A stretch of DNA of 64,000 nucleotides from Amborella trichopoda. Taxonomy: Eukaryota > Streptophyta > Magnoliopsida > Amborellales > Amborellaceae. Of the stretch, positions 23,498 to 34,663 are shown in pieces. Under the pieces are notes generated by a model. That model was not told where the DNA came from. It searched no databases and saw nothing but the letters and a program-made list of their open reading frames with translations. Every line of letters starts with the position of its first letter. The first letter of the stretch is position 1. The DNA lies in contig NW_006494931.1 of NCBI RefSeq assembly GCF_000471905.2, forward strand, positions 5,815,870-5,879,869. Reading direction: 5' to 3'. Both the position numbers and the translations under genes were made by a program.

Positions 23498-25600
23498 ACA
23501 ACGAGTCTCCGCAGTCGTCAAGATGAGGACAAGGAGGACAAAGAGGAAGAAGAGGCAGATTTCAAAGGAGTATTCTTGCTTGATGAGGCAGGTTGGTCTT
23601 TGCATGAATTCTCACTCTTGGGCTCGATCACTAAAGCAGGAGCATGGAGATGATTGCTAGATCCCTTTATCCTTTCTAAATCCCGAGTACGACGCTCTCA
23701 AGGGCATCCTAGGGTCTTCAACTTGAGGGACAATAAGTCAGCAACGTGATGATAAAACGAGACTCGAGTCTCCCCAATCACTCCTTCCAAGACAATCTCA
23801 CCCTTCAGATGATCAATGCTTACAACTTTCCATCCCTTGGCAAAACGCAACCTTGTGGCTCAGCTGACTGAAACCTTACCAAACTTTGACTTAAATGGTA
23901 CACGATGTTCCCTCTTCTCGAAATTCAGGTATAACTTTAATTGGCCCCCGAAAGAAGTCCCGCTGGTATTCATTATACCAGAAGAAATAGCAATGGATCA
24001 TAAAGGCTTCTCAATGCCAATGAGGAATGATAAACTTGTAGGACTGGCCCAGCAGCATGCAAGAGTCCCACGCTAATTTCACATGATAATTTGACCAAGT
24101 CCCATACCTAGTGAAGTTGCAAAGGATTGGGAATCTAGGTCCATCCTGTGTTATTGTGCAAGCCGATGAGGGTTATACAGCTCAACATACATGTGGCTGC
24201 CCACTCTCAAAGGAAGTAAAGCTCCTCAGATGTTCGGGAGAGACATGATTTCCCAGCTCGGGGTTCTCTCAATTCCATACATGTATTCATCAACGAAAAG
24301 GCCCTCAAGGGAACCCCTAATGGGAAATGGCTTGAACTTGAGAAAGTTATCTAAACAATCGTCATGCTTGAACAGGAAAACTGCCCTGCACCCCATCAAG
24401 CAGATCAAGTTGGGGAAGGTATCAGTTTTGGCGCATAGGGAATTCTTGTAGGTCCCTGAAAAATAGGAACCGAGCCACCCATAGACATAGTAGATGGGGA
24501 AAGGGGTCCTAGAATTCCCGAGGATCTTGTTAGGATCTGTTGCTGCCGTTGGCCCATTGTAGATACTACATAGCATGGGTTGGGCTACAACATACCTATA
24601 GCCTTTTGCCAAATTGCAGGCAACATAAAGACATTCCAGCCTGACCACATGGCCCTTGGAGTCCGGAAGCATAAAATGACATAAGAACAAAGCAATGTAA
24701 GAGGCTAAATAGACTGTTTAACAAGACAATGGGGCATCACCACAGTAAGAGGAGGAGCCGTCTCAGGATTGTTGAAAAGAGGATTCTTCGGCTCATTTTT
24801 GCCTTCTCCATATCAAAGAAATTATTAATCCATACTTGGAAAGGGATGTACTTGCTCTCGCACGCAACAGTCAGTTTTAAATATTCTTTGAACATGCCTC
24901 TCAAACAACCGCGCCTCTGAAGCCCATGATAAGAACCATCTCTAAAAATTATGTCATTCTCAGGGGTAAACTCTTGATAGCGCTCCCCTAAGAGAGAGGC
25001 CACCAGTAAAATGCAATTCCAGGAGGGATATCCTGCCCTCTTCATGACGAAGAAGTTGGTGTTGTCTCTGCCCATCAAGTTTCCAAATAGGCCCACATGA
25101 CATTGGAACAACTATTGTACGAGGAGGTCGAGCATTCATAGGCAACAAGAAGCCTCACGTGTTCGAGTTTTTCTGGGAAATGTCCGCATATGTCTTGGGT
25201 CCAAGAGTAATAACCTGAAATATACCCACTCTCACCCTCGCATCTAAAGCTTGAATCTGCCCATGAGGAGTTAGGCTCACGAATTTCATGCCCCAAAATT
25301 GGAAGAACCTTGGATTAGACATCATTTGTGTGTGCGAAATGAAGAAGGAGGTTCCATCAGGGAAGGCCATGAAAAGAATGTGTGGTAAATTTCTCACGTT
25401 CAACTTGATCCACCAGAAAATTGATATTTGAAGGCCATGTGAGGTGTTTAGGGTATTGGTCATCATGTAGGCACGCAGGCGAATGTCGCGACATTGAAAT
25501 GCCAGTACATTCTCTCCTTTAATTATCACCTTCCTTCTAGAAACGTTAGAACACATGATGTCTGAATGAAGAAGGAGGTCATATGATTGAAATCCCAATA
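23400..25600 (-). pseudogene. Antisense plant-mobile-domain (aminotransferase-like) ORF, broken
   Basis: On the minus strand, from 25598 down, the pieces are an N-terminal stretch (25598-25155), then RAGYPSWNCILLVASLLGERY and VWINNFFDMEKAK (25111-24737), then the mobile-domain core (24690-24226): LPDSKGHVVRLECLYVACNL, VAQPMLCSIYNGP, FPIYYVYGWLGSYF. It continues YNPHRLAQ near 24180 and ends in a Ser-rich tail near 23560. This matches the retrotransposon-linked plant mobile domain proteins, whose cores carry FPIHYVYGWL and Y.PHR..RQFG. It is antisense to gag and to the LTR promoter. At least three frame changes and stops make it a pseudogene. Its function in active elements is unknown. Confidence 0.7.
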
Positions 25601-25604
25601 GATT

Positions 25605-26290
25605 TAACTCAAGGTTTCCAACCTATGCTCGATGCCTTCGTGGCTCAGGATGAAGTCGGACCTTGGTCTCATATTTCCTTCACTTTGCTTAAGGTTTCCA
25701 ACCTAAATCCGATGCCTTCATGGCCCTGGAAAAGGTTCGAACCTTGGTCCCTTATTTCTTTCATATGACTCAAAGTTTCAAACCTACGCCTGATGCCTTT
25801 GTGGCTCAAGATGAGGTCCGACCTTTGGTCTCATATTTCTTTCGTATGGCCCAAGTTTTCCAACCTACGCCCGATGCCTTTGTGGCTCAAGATGTGATCC
25901 GACCCTTGGCCCAATATTTCTTTCATACAGCTCAAGGTTTCCACCCTACGCTGCCTTCATGGCTCAAGATGAGGTCCTTGGTCCTATATTCCTTTCATAT
26001 GGCTCAAGGTTTCCAACCTATGCTCGATGCCTTCATAGCTCAGGATGAGGTCTGACCCTTGGTCCTATATTTCTTTCATACGACCCAAGGTTTCCAACCT
26101 ACGCTCGATGCCTTCATAGCTCAGGACAAGGTCCGACCCTTGGTATCATATTTCTTTCATACGACCTAAAATTTCCATCCTACTTCGTGGCTCAGGATGA
26201 GGTCCTACCCTTGATCCCATATTTCTTTCATATGGCTCAAGGTTTCCAACCTACACTTGATTCCTATGTGGCTCAGGACAAGGTCCAAAC
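25605..26290 (+). repeat. ~80-bp tandem array
   Basis: Nine units spaced about 70-85 bases with core AAGGTTTCCAACCTACGCTC, GATGCCTTC(A/G)TGGCTCAGGATGAGGTC and ATATTTCTTTCATA. Steps run from 25613 to 26239. The plus-strand ORFs at 25583-25768 and 25720-26055 are only read-through of this repeat. It lies just before the start of the antisense mobile-domain ORF. Confidence 0.88.
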
Positions 26291-27801
26291 CCTTGAACTC
26301 AAAAGACAACCAATGCTCCTATCAGCCCAATGAGAAAGGTTAGGAGATTCTGGAGTATGCCAAGCATAGATCCGAGGCCTGATAAATAAATGCACAAAGT
26401 ATTCGACCTCATGGCCAAGATCCACCTTAGAAGATCAAGAGAACTTGAGGAGAATCTCTGATCCACGGACCAACACCTCATGGAGAGTTCAGCCAGACTC
26501 TGGAGAAATGCTAAACAGAGTTCATGAAGTATTAAATCTGATACAATTCATGTGACCAGATGATCTAAAGCCGAAGCCAGAGACATACCCTCAGAGCATG
26601 GACCTCAATCAGAAGCATGAGATTAACCCAGAAATAATTGAACCTTCTCCCCATCATGAGTAAACGCTTAGGAAGAAGGTTGCAGTCAAGATGAATGAAG
26701 AAAATGGTAACAAGCAAAAGACAGGATGAGAAAAAGCAGAGAAAAATCCCTAAATAAATCAAAAGGAGGGAAGACTCACCTTGGATATTTCGATCTAAGG
26801 ATCAATGTTGGAAGACCAAAGCTTTGCAGGTTTTTCTTGAACCAGGGATTGAGTATTCCTCAGAGGATCAAAGGATTCCAAATGCCAGATAACAAGGCCG
26901 AAAGCAAGGTTTAAAGCTTCTTAATGAAATTAATTGATGAATTTTTCAAGGCTAAAGGATTATTATTGTGCCACTAAGATATGAAGAGTGCATAAATCTG
27001 TCAGAAACCTAGGGAAGGCCTGTCGGAAAGATAATAAGACCTCCGGAATACAAAGGATTAGAGGATATCAATAAGATAAGAGATGTTCAGACGATATTTC
27101 TTTTGAAGAAGATGCAGAAGGTTTCAAAGGCTTGCTGAAGATCTACCGGAAGAGGCAAAAAATTTACCAGAAGAGGCAGGAGACCTCAAAAAATGGTTGC
27201 GTAATGTAGAGGATTTCAAAAGGTAGAAGTTGAATGAAGCGATGTGAAGAGATGGGTGTTTTAAAAGGGGATATGATGCTCGGCCTCCACCTCTCAAAGA
27301 CCGAAATATCTGATGGCGAGAAAATGATGGCTAAAATGCATTTTACCAAAATACCCCACAAGGAATACAAAAAAGCTTTTTGATTTATTATTATGTTACC
27401 CGATTTCCTTTGGCATTATTTTTAATCAGAGAGTAAAAGTTTTGATTTTTGAAATCAAGCCTATATTGCATCAAACAAGCAAGAGATAAGAACATAAACT
27501 GTCGGTGTATGGAATGATATGTGTATCTGATAAGTGTGAAAATGGTGCAGGATGAGAATTTATGCAACGCAAACACAAAATCATACCAAAAAATGAGCTT
27601 CATTGATAAGGGAGGCGGGACTCGACCCTTATATATATATATATATAAGAGGAAAAAGAGGAGGAAGAAGAAAACGTTCCGCCTAGTTATGCTTTGGGGC
27701 ATTACTTCCCTAAGCGAATCATCCTACTGTAGCTAGCTTCTGTCTCATTTAGGACAATAGGTCCTTCACATGCTCGACTTCTCCTCTATAGAAGTCAGAC
27801 A
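26291..27801 (+). other. 3' region of the gag-only element; no gene
   Basis: No recognisable domain on either strand. An AT dinucleotide run of 18 bases lies at 27631-27648. The bases just before the 3' LTR (CTCCTCTATAGAAGTCAGACA) are not clearly a polypurine tract. Confidence 0.4.
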
Positions 27802-29383
27802 TGTTTGAAGTATTATAACCCTTCCCCTTCAAGTCTCACATCAATCAGCAGTCTAAAGCTGCTCGAGGATGCTTAACCCATAACCACATTAATCAACAGT
27901 CTAAAGCTGCCCTGGGATGGCTTATCCCATCACCACATCAATCGACAATCTAAAGCTGCCCATGGATGACACATCAATCGACAGTCTAAAGCTGCCTGGG
28001 GAAGGCTAAACCCATCAACACATTAATCGTTAGTCTAAAGCTACTTGGGAATGGCTTAACCCATCACCATATCAATCAACAGTCTAAAGCTGCCCGAGCA
28101 TGGCTTAACCCATCACCACATCAATCGACAGTTTAAGGTTGCTTGGGGATTGCTTAACCCATCACCACATCAATCGGCAGTCTAAAGTTGCCCGAGGATT
28201 TCTTAACCCATCACCACATCAATCGGCAGTCTACAACTGCTTGGAGATGACCCATCACCACATCAATCTGCAGTTTCAAGCCACCTAGAGATGCCTTAAC
28301 CCATCATCCTCATTCACGGCAGTCTAAAGTTGTCTGAAGATGGCTTAACCCATCATCCTTATCACCCAGCAGTTAAGGCCTTAAAAGCTTTATGTGTCAT
28401 ACGACATTTGGTTATCAAAAGGGGGACTCCTTCCTTAATACAAGGAGTTCTCTCATGAAATCATCACCGTTGGATTCTTGACTCATTTCTTTATCACCCT
28501 TAAAAGGTGTAGTGTGGATTGAGTTGAACAAATGAAGCGATTGCAGCCTACTGACAACAGTGACGAATCCCTGATTTTTCCCCAGTGAGATCATGAGGTT
28601 CGAAAGTTTGAAATTCAAGACAAGCATCAGCAATTATACCTGCGCGAACAACCCAACAGTGAGATTAGAAGCGTAAAAAGATAAACAAAAGAAGTAAATA
28701 ACATTATGAAGATAAGGACTATGCCCTACAAATTCTGTGATTCAAATGAAAGGATAAGTTCAAGATGAAGATGGAGGGTGAAGATTCAAATACGGGAAAT
28801 GTATGGTTATCCCTTGGAAAACCATAACTCAACAATATAAAAATGGTATCTCTCGATTGAAGAGGGGTTGCACATTTTTTTATAGACATATTTCAGTAGA
28901 GATAAGTGTTCTTTAGGGTTTCTTTCCCCAGTAAGAATTAAGAGTGAAAATGAGAGAGATATTTAGGACACAGAGACTGAGATAATCATCTCCTACTATT
29001 CACTTGAGACCAGTTCTCTTAGGAAGACCAGATTTGAAGGATAATATCTATGTGTACAACCACAAGTATATGGGCCGATATGCCCTTGATGTTATCTTTT
29101 CCCTTTGGATATATCTGTATATTTTCTTCTTTAGAAATGAATGTATAGGTTTCAAGGCCAGAATCAAGTTGTTTTGGCTTATTTTTCAAATCTTTAGCCG
29201 ATGTAAATTGTAACAGTGGGTTGAACCTCTAGAATTGTTCAATGCTAAGTATAATATAAAGCATGTGTTTCTGATATAGAATACACATGTGAATTTAGCC
29301 TCAAATATAATGTCCTCTGGCTTTCTATTTGGAGTTTAATGTTGTTCTAAACATTCCCATTTAAGCATTCACATTTCGGAGCA
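27802..29383 (+). mobile_element. 3' LTR of the gag-only element (~1.58 kb)
   Basis: Starts TGTTTGAAG and ends near GGAGCA. It is 195 bases longer than the 5' LTR, which equals four extra units of the ~49-bp array. Outside the array the two LTRs align with scattered substitutions and small indels, so the insertion is old. The probable TATA box is at 28836. Confidence 0.7.
27830..28375 (+). repeat. ~49-bp tandem array in U3 of the 3' LTR
   Basis: About twelve units of the same repeat as 15345-15720, one shortened near 27970. The array edge next to GCAGTTAAGGC is shared with the 5' LTR, so the extra units lie inside the array. Confidence 0.88.
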
Positions 29384-29835
29384 TTCAGGGCCTAGGGGCT
29401 TGGCCTCAAGTATCATTTTCTGTTTTCTCTTTACTTTCGTTAATGATAGTTATGAGTTCCATTTAATCACATTTTTTGTATTTATTACATTTTATTAGGC
29501 TCATATATTGCCTTCTTTGATCTTTCTCTCTTTACTAAAGTTCTTCAGTAAATCACTCTCCCTCTTCTTTAAATACTTTAAAATTTCTCTTGAACTCCAA
29601 TGTTAAGATGTGTGGAAAGCTAGCTCAGCTGGTGGTTCGAGTGGGATACGACGTTGTGGCCCGAATTTCACTCGAAACGCAATTTGATAAGACCCTTTTC
29701 TTTATCAACTTTTGGCATGTTAGCACTTGAAACCAAGGTGGGGGACCGAGTTCCTTGCCAGCATTTTTTAGTATAAACACCACCCATACGAGACACCCTT
29801 GATGTATTTAGTTCCTCAAATCTTACTTTTCTAAT
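29384..29835. other. Spacer between two elements, with a tRNA-like box
   Basis: No ORF. TAGCTCAGCTGG at 29621-29632 matches the pol III A-box consensus (TRGCNNAGYNGG). GGTTCGAGTGG follows at once, too close to act as a normal B box. TTCGAGTG and CACTCGAA can form an 8-bp stem across 29636-29676. This may be the head of a tRNA-derived SINE, but no clear tail or duplication was seen. Confidence 0.35.
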
Positions 29836-31148
29836 TGTTTTAAGGTATTTTTCAACACTTGTATCCCCGAGGTGAATAAGGAAAGTGTCAATCGCAACCT
29901 AGGCCTATAGGTACCAAAATGACAGTGGACTATGAAAGCACTATTGAAATAAACCCTGATCTGGAGAAAAATTTTGAAAGATAATGGATTGGTCCCAAAA
30001 AGCATAGAGATAGCCCATGACTCCCTAAGAACACCCACCAAGTTTCATCATAATCTGACGCCGTTAAGGTGGATCATGGACAAAATCAGTTTTCAGATTC
30101 AGCCTCTTACATGCTAAAAATGCACCTTATAACTACAGACCTATTATCAGAGCTTAAGATGGGCACCAGACCACTTCCATTGGATTCATAATATCTGAAA
30201 ACCCCCAGATGTTAAGTTTTGACTCATTCGGACGCTTTTGGACCATTCAATGGCCAACTTACCCAAAACAGGTGGGTTATACCCTATTCTGGTGCACCTT
30301 CAGTGAACTAGTTTCCATAAATGGAAACTATGTAATGTTATTTCGAGAAAACCTTTGAATAGTCATATCTCCTTCATCTTATGTCAGGTCAAGCTCAAAT
30401 TTTCACTAGGATCTTCGTCTCATCGACACACACGTTTTGATATGTGACACGATCCATGAATAACATATTTTTAGAAGAATAAGACCCATTCAATCAAATG
30501 GCCACATCATGAAGACACGATATCGGATCGGCTTGAAACCAGGTCCATTACGACCACAAGGTCAAGGGCTTTGATTCGAGCTGAGCATTACGCATGATGA
30601 ATGGCAAGAATGGCTGTATTTTAAGGTGCAAAGAAAGGCATTTTTTGGTGATTGGAATCCAAATTGTGACAAGTTCCTCAATTTGGCAAGAGCGATGCGG
30701 GCACCAAATCGAGCCATTCTCATCCCCAAACGATCGTGACGACTTCCTCGTTGTTCCACAATAAAAATATTGATAAAAAAGGAAAAGAATGGCCTAGATT
30801 CGTAATCTAAGATCGCACATTTCTCATCTTTTTACAAATCTTGCCCAGAGCCCAAAGCTTTGATTCGAGGATTAAAAGATACATCAAAACGATCCCCTCG
30901 TCAAGACCGTCATAATTGCAACATTATTTTTATCGGAAAGTCGCCAGAAAGATCCAAAACGAACCTCAAAAGATCATCATGGTTCATGGCCACTCTGAGG
31001 GGACCATCCTATCATTTAAAAGATTGTGGGTAGGGGCAAAACCATCATTTTGCCCCCGAAAAAGGGATTCAATTTTAATTCTCAAAAATTGTATTTTTAA
31101 GTAATTTTCTTTAGTTTTGAGCATCCACCCTTGTTTCAAGGGGAGTTT

Positions 31149-31156
31149 TATATAAG
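31149..31156 (+). promoter_or_regulatory. TATA box of the 5' LTR
   Basis: TATATAAG followed by CACTTGTAACCCTAAG, identical in context at 50875-50882 in the 3' LTR. The other family copies have TATAAG (20241) and TATATATA (62741) at the same place. Confidence 0.7.
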
Positions 31157-31399
31157 CACTTGTAACCCTAAGTTCAAAAAAAGGAGAATTAATGAGATTT
31201 AGCCCCCCTTAAGCTTAAGGTTTTCAATTTGGTTTTCTGTGGTTGCAACATTTTTCCTTACCTCCCTTCCAGTCAAAGAGAGGAGACAAAAAATTTTCCC
31301 CATAAGCCACTACCCTTAGAACTTCTTACTCCCCCCTTGGAGTCTCTTACTCCTCACTCAAAACTCTCAACTCCTGACCTAGCCACTGCTTCGACTCAA

Positions 31400-34170
31400 G
31401 GGCCCGACTAGGTACTTTTCTATTCTCTTTCTCTCTTTGCTCTCTCTTCTCTCCTTATCTCTCTTTTCTCTCTTCTTCTCTCTTCTTTCGCTATCTTCCT
31501 TCCTCTCTTAGTCTTTCATAGCTGTCGTTCTGCCTCCTCTTTCTCTCTTTGCTCTCTCTTCTCTCCTTATCTCTCTTTTCTCTCTTCTTCTCTCTTCTTT
31601 CTCTATCTTCCCTCCTCTCTCAGTCTTTCATAGCTGTCGGTCTGCCTCCTCTTTCTCTCTCCTTCTTCCTCATCCCTCTTTCCTCTCTCTTTCTCTCTCT
31701 TCCTCTCCCCTCTCTCTCTCTCCCTCTCTGTTTGATAGAGCCAGTGGCTAAGCCGTCAGCTCCCTCTCTTTCTCCTACTCTATCAGTCTCTCTCCTCTCC
31801 TTCTTTCTTCCTCTTCCCCCTCAGTTCTTTTCCCTCTTCTCTCTCTCCTTTTTCCCTCTCTCCTCTCTCTTTCACTCTCCTCCTCTCCCCACTCTTTTTC
31901 TATCTACCTCTTGGTTTGACCAAGCCGATGGCTTAGCCACCTGCTCCCTCTCTTTCTCTCTCCTCTCCTTCTTCTTCCTCTTCCCCTCACTTTTTTCCCT
32001 CTTCTCCCTTTTCTTTTTCCCTCTCTCCACTCTTTCTCTCTCTTCCTCTCCCCTCTCATTCTCTCTCTCCCTCTCGATTTGACCTAGCCGACAGCTAAGC
32101 CGTCGACTCTCTCTCTTTCTCCTCCTCGCTCTTTCTCTCTCCTCTCCTTTCTTCCTCTTCCCCCTCACTTCTTTTCCCTCTTCTCTCTCTCATTTCCCTT
32201 CTCTCCTCTCTCTTTCTCTCTCTTCCTCTCCCCTCTCTTTCTCTCTTTCCCTCTTAGTTTGACCGAGCTAAAAGCTAAACTGTCAGCTCCCTCTCTTTAT
32301 CCTCCTCTCTTTCTCTCTCTAATCCTTCTTTTTTTCTCTTTCCCCACACTTCTTTTCCCTCTTTTGTCTCTCTCTCCTTTCTATTCTCTCTCTCTTTCCT
32401 TTCTTTCTCTCTCTCTCTCTCTCTCTTGGTTTGATTGAACCAACAACTAACCCTCTCTTTTCCCTCTCTCGCTTTCCCTTTTCTCTCTCTTCTCTTCTTT
32501 TATTTCACTCTCTCTCTTCATGGTCAACTAAGTCGACAACATCTCTTCTTTCTCTCTCTTCCTCTCTCTCTCTTGGTTTGTTTCTCCTCTCTTGCTTGCT
32601 GTCTCTCTCTTTCTCTCTCCCTCATAGTCTGATCGAGCCAGTGGTTAAGCCGTCGGATCCCTCTCTTTCCCCTTCTCTCTCTTTCTCTCTCTCTCCCCCT
32701 CTAGGTTTGATCGAGCTGATGGTTAAGCCACTGGTGCCCTCCCTTTCTACCCTCTCTCCCTCTTTCTTTTTTTCTCGCCCTCTTTCTTTCCCTTCTTTCT
32801 ATTTATCTCTCCCTCTCTCTAATCTTCTCTCTCTTATTCTCTCTTTCTTTCTCTCTCTTTCTCTCTCTCCCTCTCGATTTCTCTCTCTCCCTCACTCTCT
32901 CTCGCTCTCTCCCTCTCCTCCCCTCGCTTTCTCTCTGTCTCTCTTTATCTCCCTCTATCTTTTATTCTCTCTTTTTCTCTCTCTCTTAGTCTCTCTCTCG
33001 GTCTCTCTCTCCCTCCTCTCTCTTGCTTCCTCTCTCTTACTCTTTCTCGTTCTTTCACTCTTTTTGTCTCCTTCTCTCTCTCAATTTCTTTCTTTTTTTA
33101 CTCTCGTTCTCTCGATCTCCCTTTCTCTCTCTTTAGCCCCCTTTCTAACTCTCNNNNNNNNNNNNNNNNNNNNNNNNNNNNNNNNNNNNNNNNNNNNNNN
33201 NNNNNNNNNNNNNNNNNNNNNNNNNNNNNNNNNNNNNNNNNNNNNNNNNNNNNNNNNNNNNNNNNNNNNNNNNNNNNNNNNNNNNNNNNNNNNNNNNNNN
33301 NNNNNNNNNNNNNNNNNNNNNNNNNNNNNNNNNNNNNNNNNNNNNNNNNNNNNNNNNNNNNNNNNNNNNNNNNNNNNNNNNNNNNNNNNNNNNNNNNNNN
33401 NNNNNNNNNNNNNNNNNNNNNNNNNNNNNNNNNNNNNNNNNNNNNNNNNNNNNNNNNNNNNNNNNNNNNNNNNNNNNNNNNNNNNNNNNNNNNNNNNNCT
33501 CCCTTTCTCTCTCTTTAGCCCCCTTTCTAACTCTCTTTATCTCCCTCTCTCTTATTTTCTCTTTTTCCCTCTCACTTACTCTCTCTCGGTCTCTCTCTCT
33601 CCCTCCTCTCTCGCTTCCTCTCTCTTACTCTTTCTCTTTGTTCTTCTCTCTCCTTCTCTTTCACTTCCTTTCTCTCTCTTACTCTCTTTCTCTCTCTTTC
33701 TTATTCTCTCCATTTCTCTCGATCTTTCTTTCCTCTCTCTATATCCCCCTTTTTCTTATCCTCGCCCTTTCTCTCTTTCTCTCTCACTCTCTGTCTTACG
33801 TTTTCATTCTCTCTCTTCCTTTCTCGATCTCTCTCTTCCTTTCTTGGTCTCTCTCTTTTTATCTCTCTCTGCCTCTCTCCTCCTTTCATTCTCTCACTCT
33901 CTCTTACTTTTGATGTCTCTCTCTTTCTTGGTATATCTCTCTTTCCTACTCTCTTCCTATCTCTCTTTGTCTCTCTCTTTCTCTTTCACCTCTGCATGTA
34001 AGGAGGCTCTGGTGGGGTTTGTCTGGATCGGGTACGTCCCACAGTTCAGTTCCCTGGGCATCCTCCGAAGTGTCGACCCTCTCTCTCTTTCAATCTCTCT
34101 CTTACTCTTTTTATCTCTCTTAGTACTTCTCTTTATCTTTCTTTCTCTCTCTTTGCCTCTCTCTTTTCCT
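31400..34170 (+). repeat. CT-rich region with ~165-185 bp units carrying GTTTGA.CGAGCC...GCCGTCGGC
   Basis: Mostly (TCTCTT)n-like pyrimidine sequence interrupted by a spaced motif such as TTTGATCGAGCC, then AGTGGTTAAGCCGTCGG, at about 31733, 31914, 32078, 32257, 32430, 32625 and 32705. The motif can fold (GCCGACGG with CCGTCGGC). The same motif recurs in the 3' LTR from 51293 to 52496. The long plus-strand Ser/Leu/Phe ORF over it is a product of base composition. On an RNA it would be a long pyrimidine tract in the 5' leader. Confidence 0.9.
33154..33498. other. Assembly gap (345 N)
   Basis: A run of N inside the CT-rich part of the 5' LTR. The 37 bases before it (33117-33153) and after it (33499-33535) are identical. 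Confidence 0.99.
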
Positions 34171-34645
34171 CCCCCCGATGCTTATACCATCATCGCCACG
34201 AAGTTCTTCATTAAGATGGTACCATGAGGTTGCCAAAATTAAGAAAGGACTCACCCCTTTTTACCTTCACCCATTCTTATACTCACCTAATGACAAGTCA
34301 GGGCCTTCTAGCTCGCTTGTCTGAACATCTTACGTATTTGTGTGCCTGCAGGAACGTAGAGAACGAGTCAAGGGAGTTGACATCAAACCAGCCTAAAGCT
34401 TGAGGGGCTTTCTTCGTGATCTAAGAGGGCGCCCATGTGTAACGTCCGAACGCGTCATGGACCCAACGTGAGGTATGTCCCACCCTACACCACATAATCC
34501 TCTCTCACTAAGTTGGTACCCTACACGCACATGTGCACCAAGTGCGTTGTGATCTCAGGAGAGTGATCTCGAGTCGAACGCTAAACTAGTTCCCCATGCA
34601 GTCGTACAACCCGACTTGAACGAGATAGAGGCACGCAACCATCTT

Positions 34646-34663
34646 TGGCGACGCCATTGAGGA
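34646..34663 (+). promoter_or_regulatory. Primer-binding site of the Ogre-like element
   Basis: TGGCGACGCCATTGAGGA stands four bases after the LTR end. The TGGCGAC.CC..TGGGGA pattern is the usual primer site of Ogre/Tat elements, reported as tRNA-Arg-type. Two or three positions differ from that pattern, consistent with decay. I have not matched it to a specific tRNA. Confidence 0.65.

Larger units (their letters stand above)
15317..29383 (+). mobile_element. Gag-only LTR retrotransposon with antisense plant-mobile-domain ORF
   Basis: Two direct repeats begin with TGTTTGAAG (15317 and 27802) and diverge after GGAGCA (16703 and 29383). They frame a region with a sense gag remnant, an antisense plant-mobile-domain ORF and tandem arrays, but no RT, RNase H or integrase. 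ATTCA stands just before the left LTR (15312-15316) and again at the right end (29383-29387), consistent with a target duplication, but one A overlaps the presumed CA end, so the exact edge is uncertain by a few bases. A solo LTR of another family (18909-22559) is nested inside. Without it the element is about 10.4 kb. It must have depended on enzymes from a relative, probably of the Tat lineage. Confidence 0.65.
29836..34641 (+). mobile_element. 5' LTR of the giant Ogre-like element (4.8 kb, includes N gap)
   Basis: Starts TGTTTTAAGGTATTTTTCAAC after CTAAT and ends CACGCAACCA, four bases before the primer-binding site. U3 is ~1.3 kb of mixed sequence; after the TATA box comes a CT-rich region (31400-34170), and a ~450-base tail from 34230 that includes GGGGCTTTCTTCGTGATC, also found in the solo LTR (22348) and near 63940. 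Confidence 0.82.

Noticed and set aside
23816..24451. Plus-strand ORFs of 86 codons
   Set aside because: Shadows of the minus-strand plant-mobile-domain ORF, which has recognisable motifs.
29831..29835. Target duplication CTAAT of the giant element
   Set aside because: The right end of the 3' LTR is missing, so there is nothing to compare it with.
32431..34227. 598-codon plus-strand ORF
   Set aside because: It crosses the N gap and is made of Ser/Leu/Phe/Pro from CT-rich repeats; no start context, domain or codon pattern.
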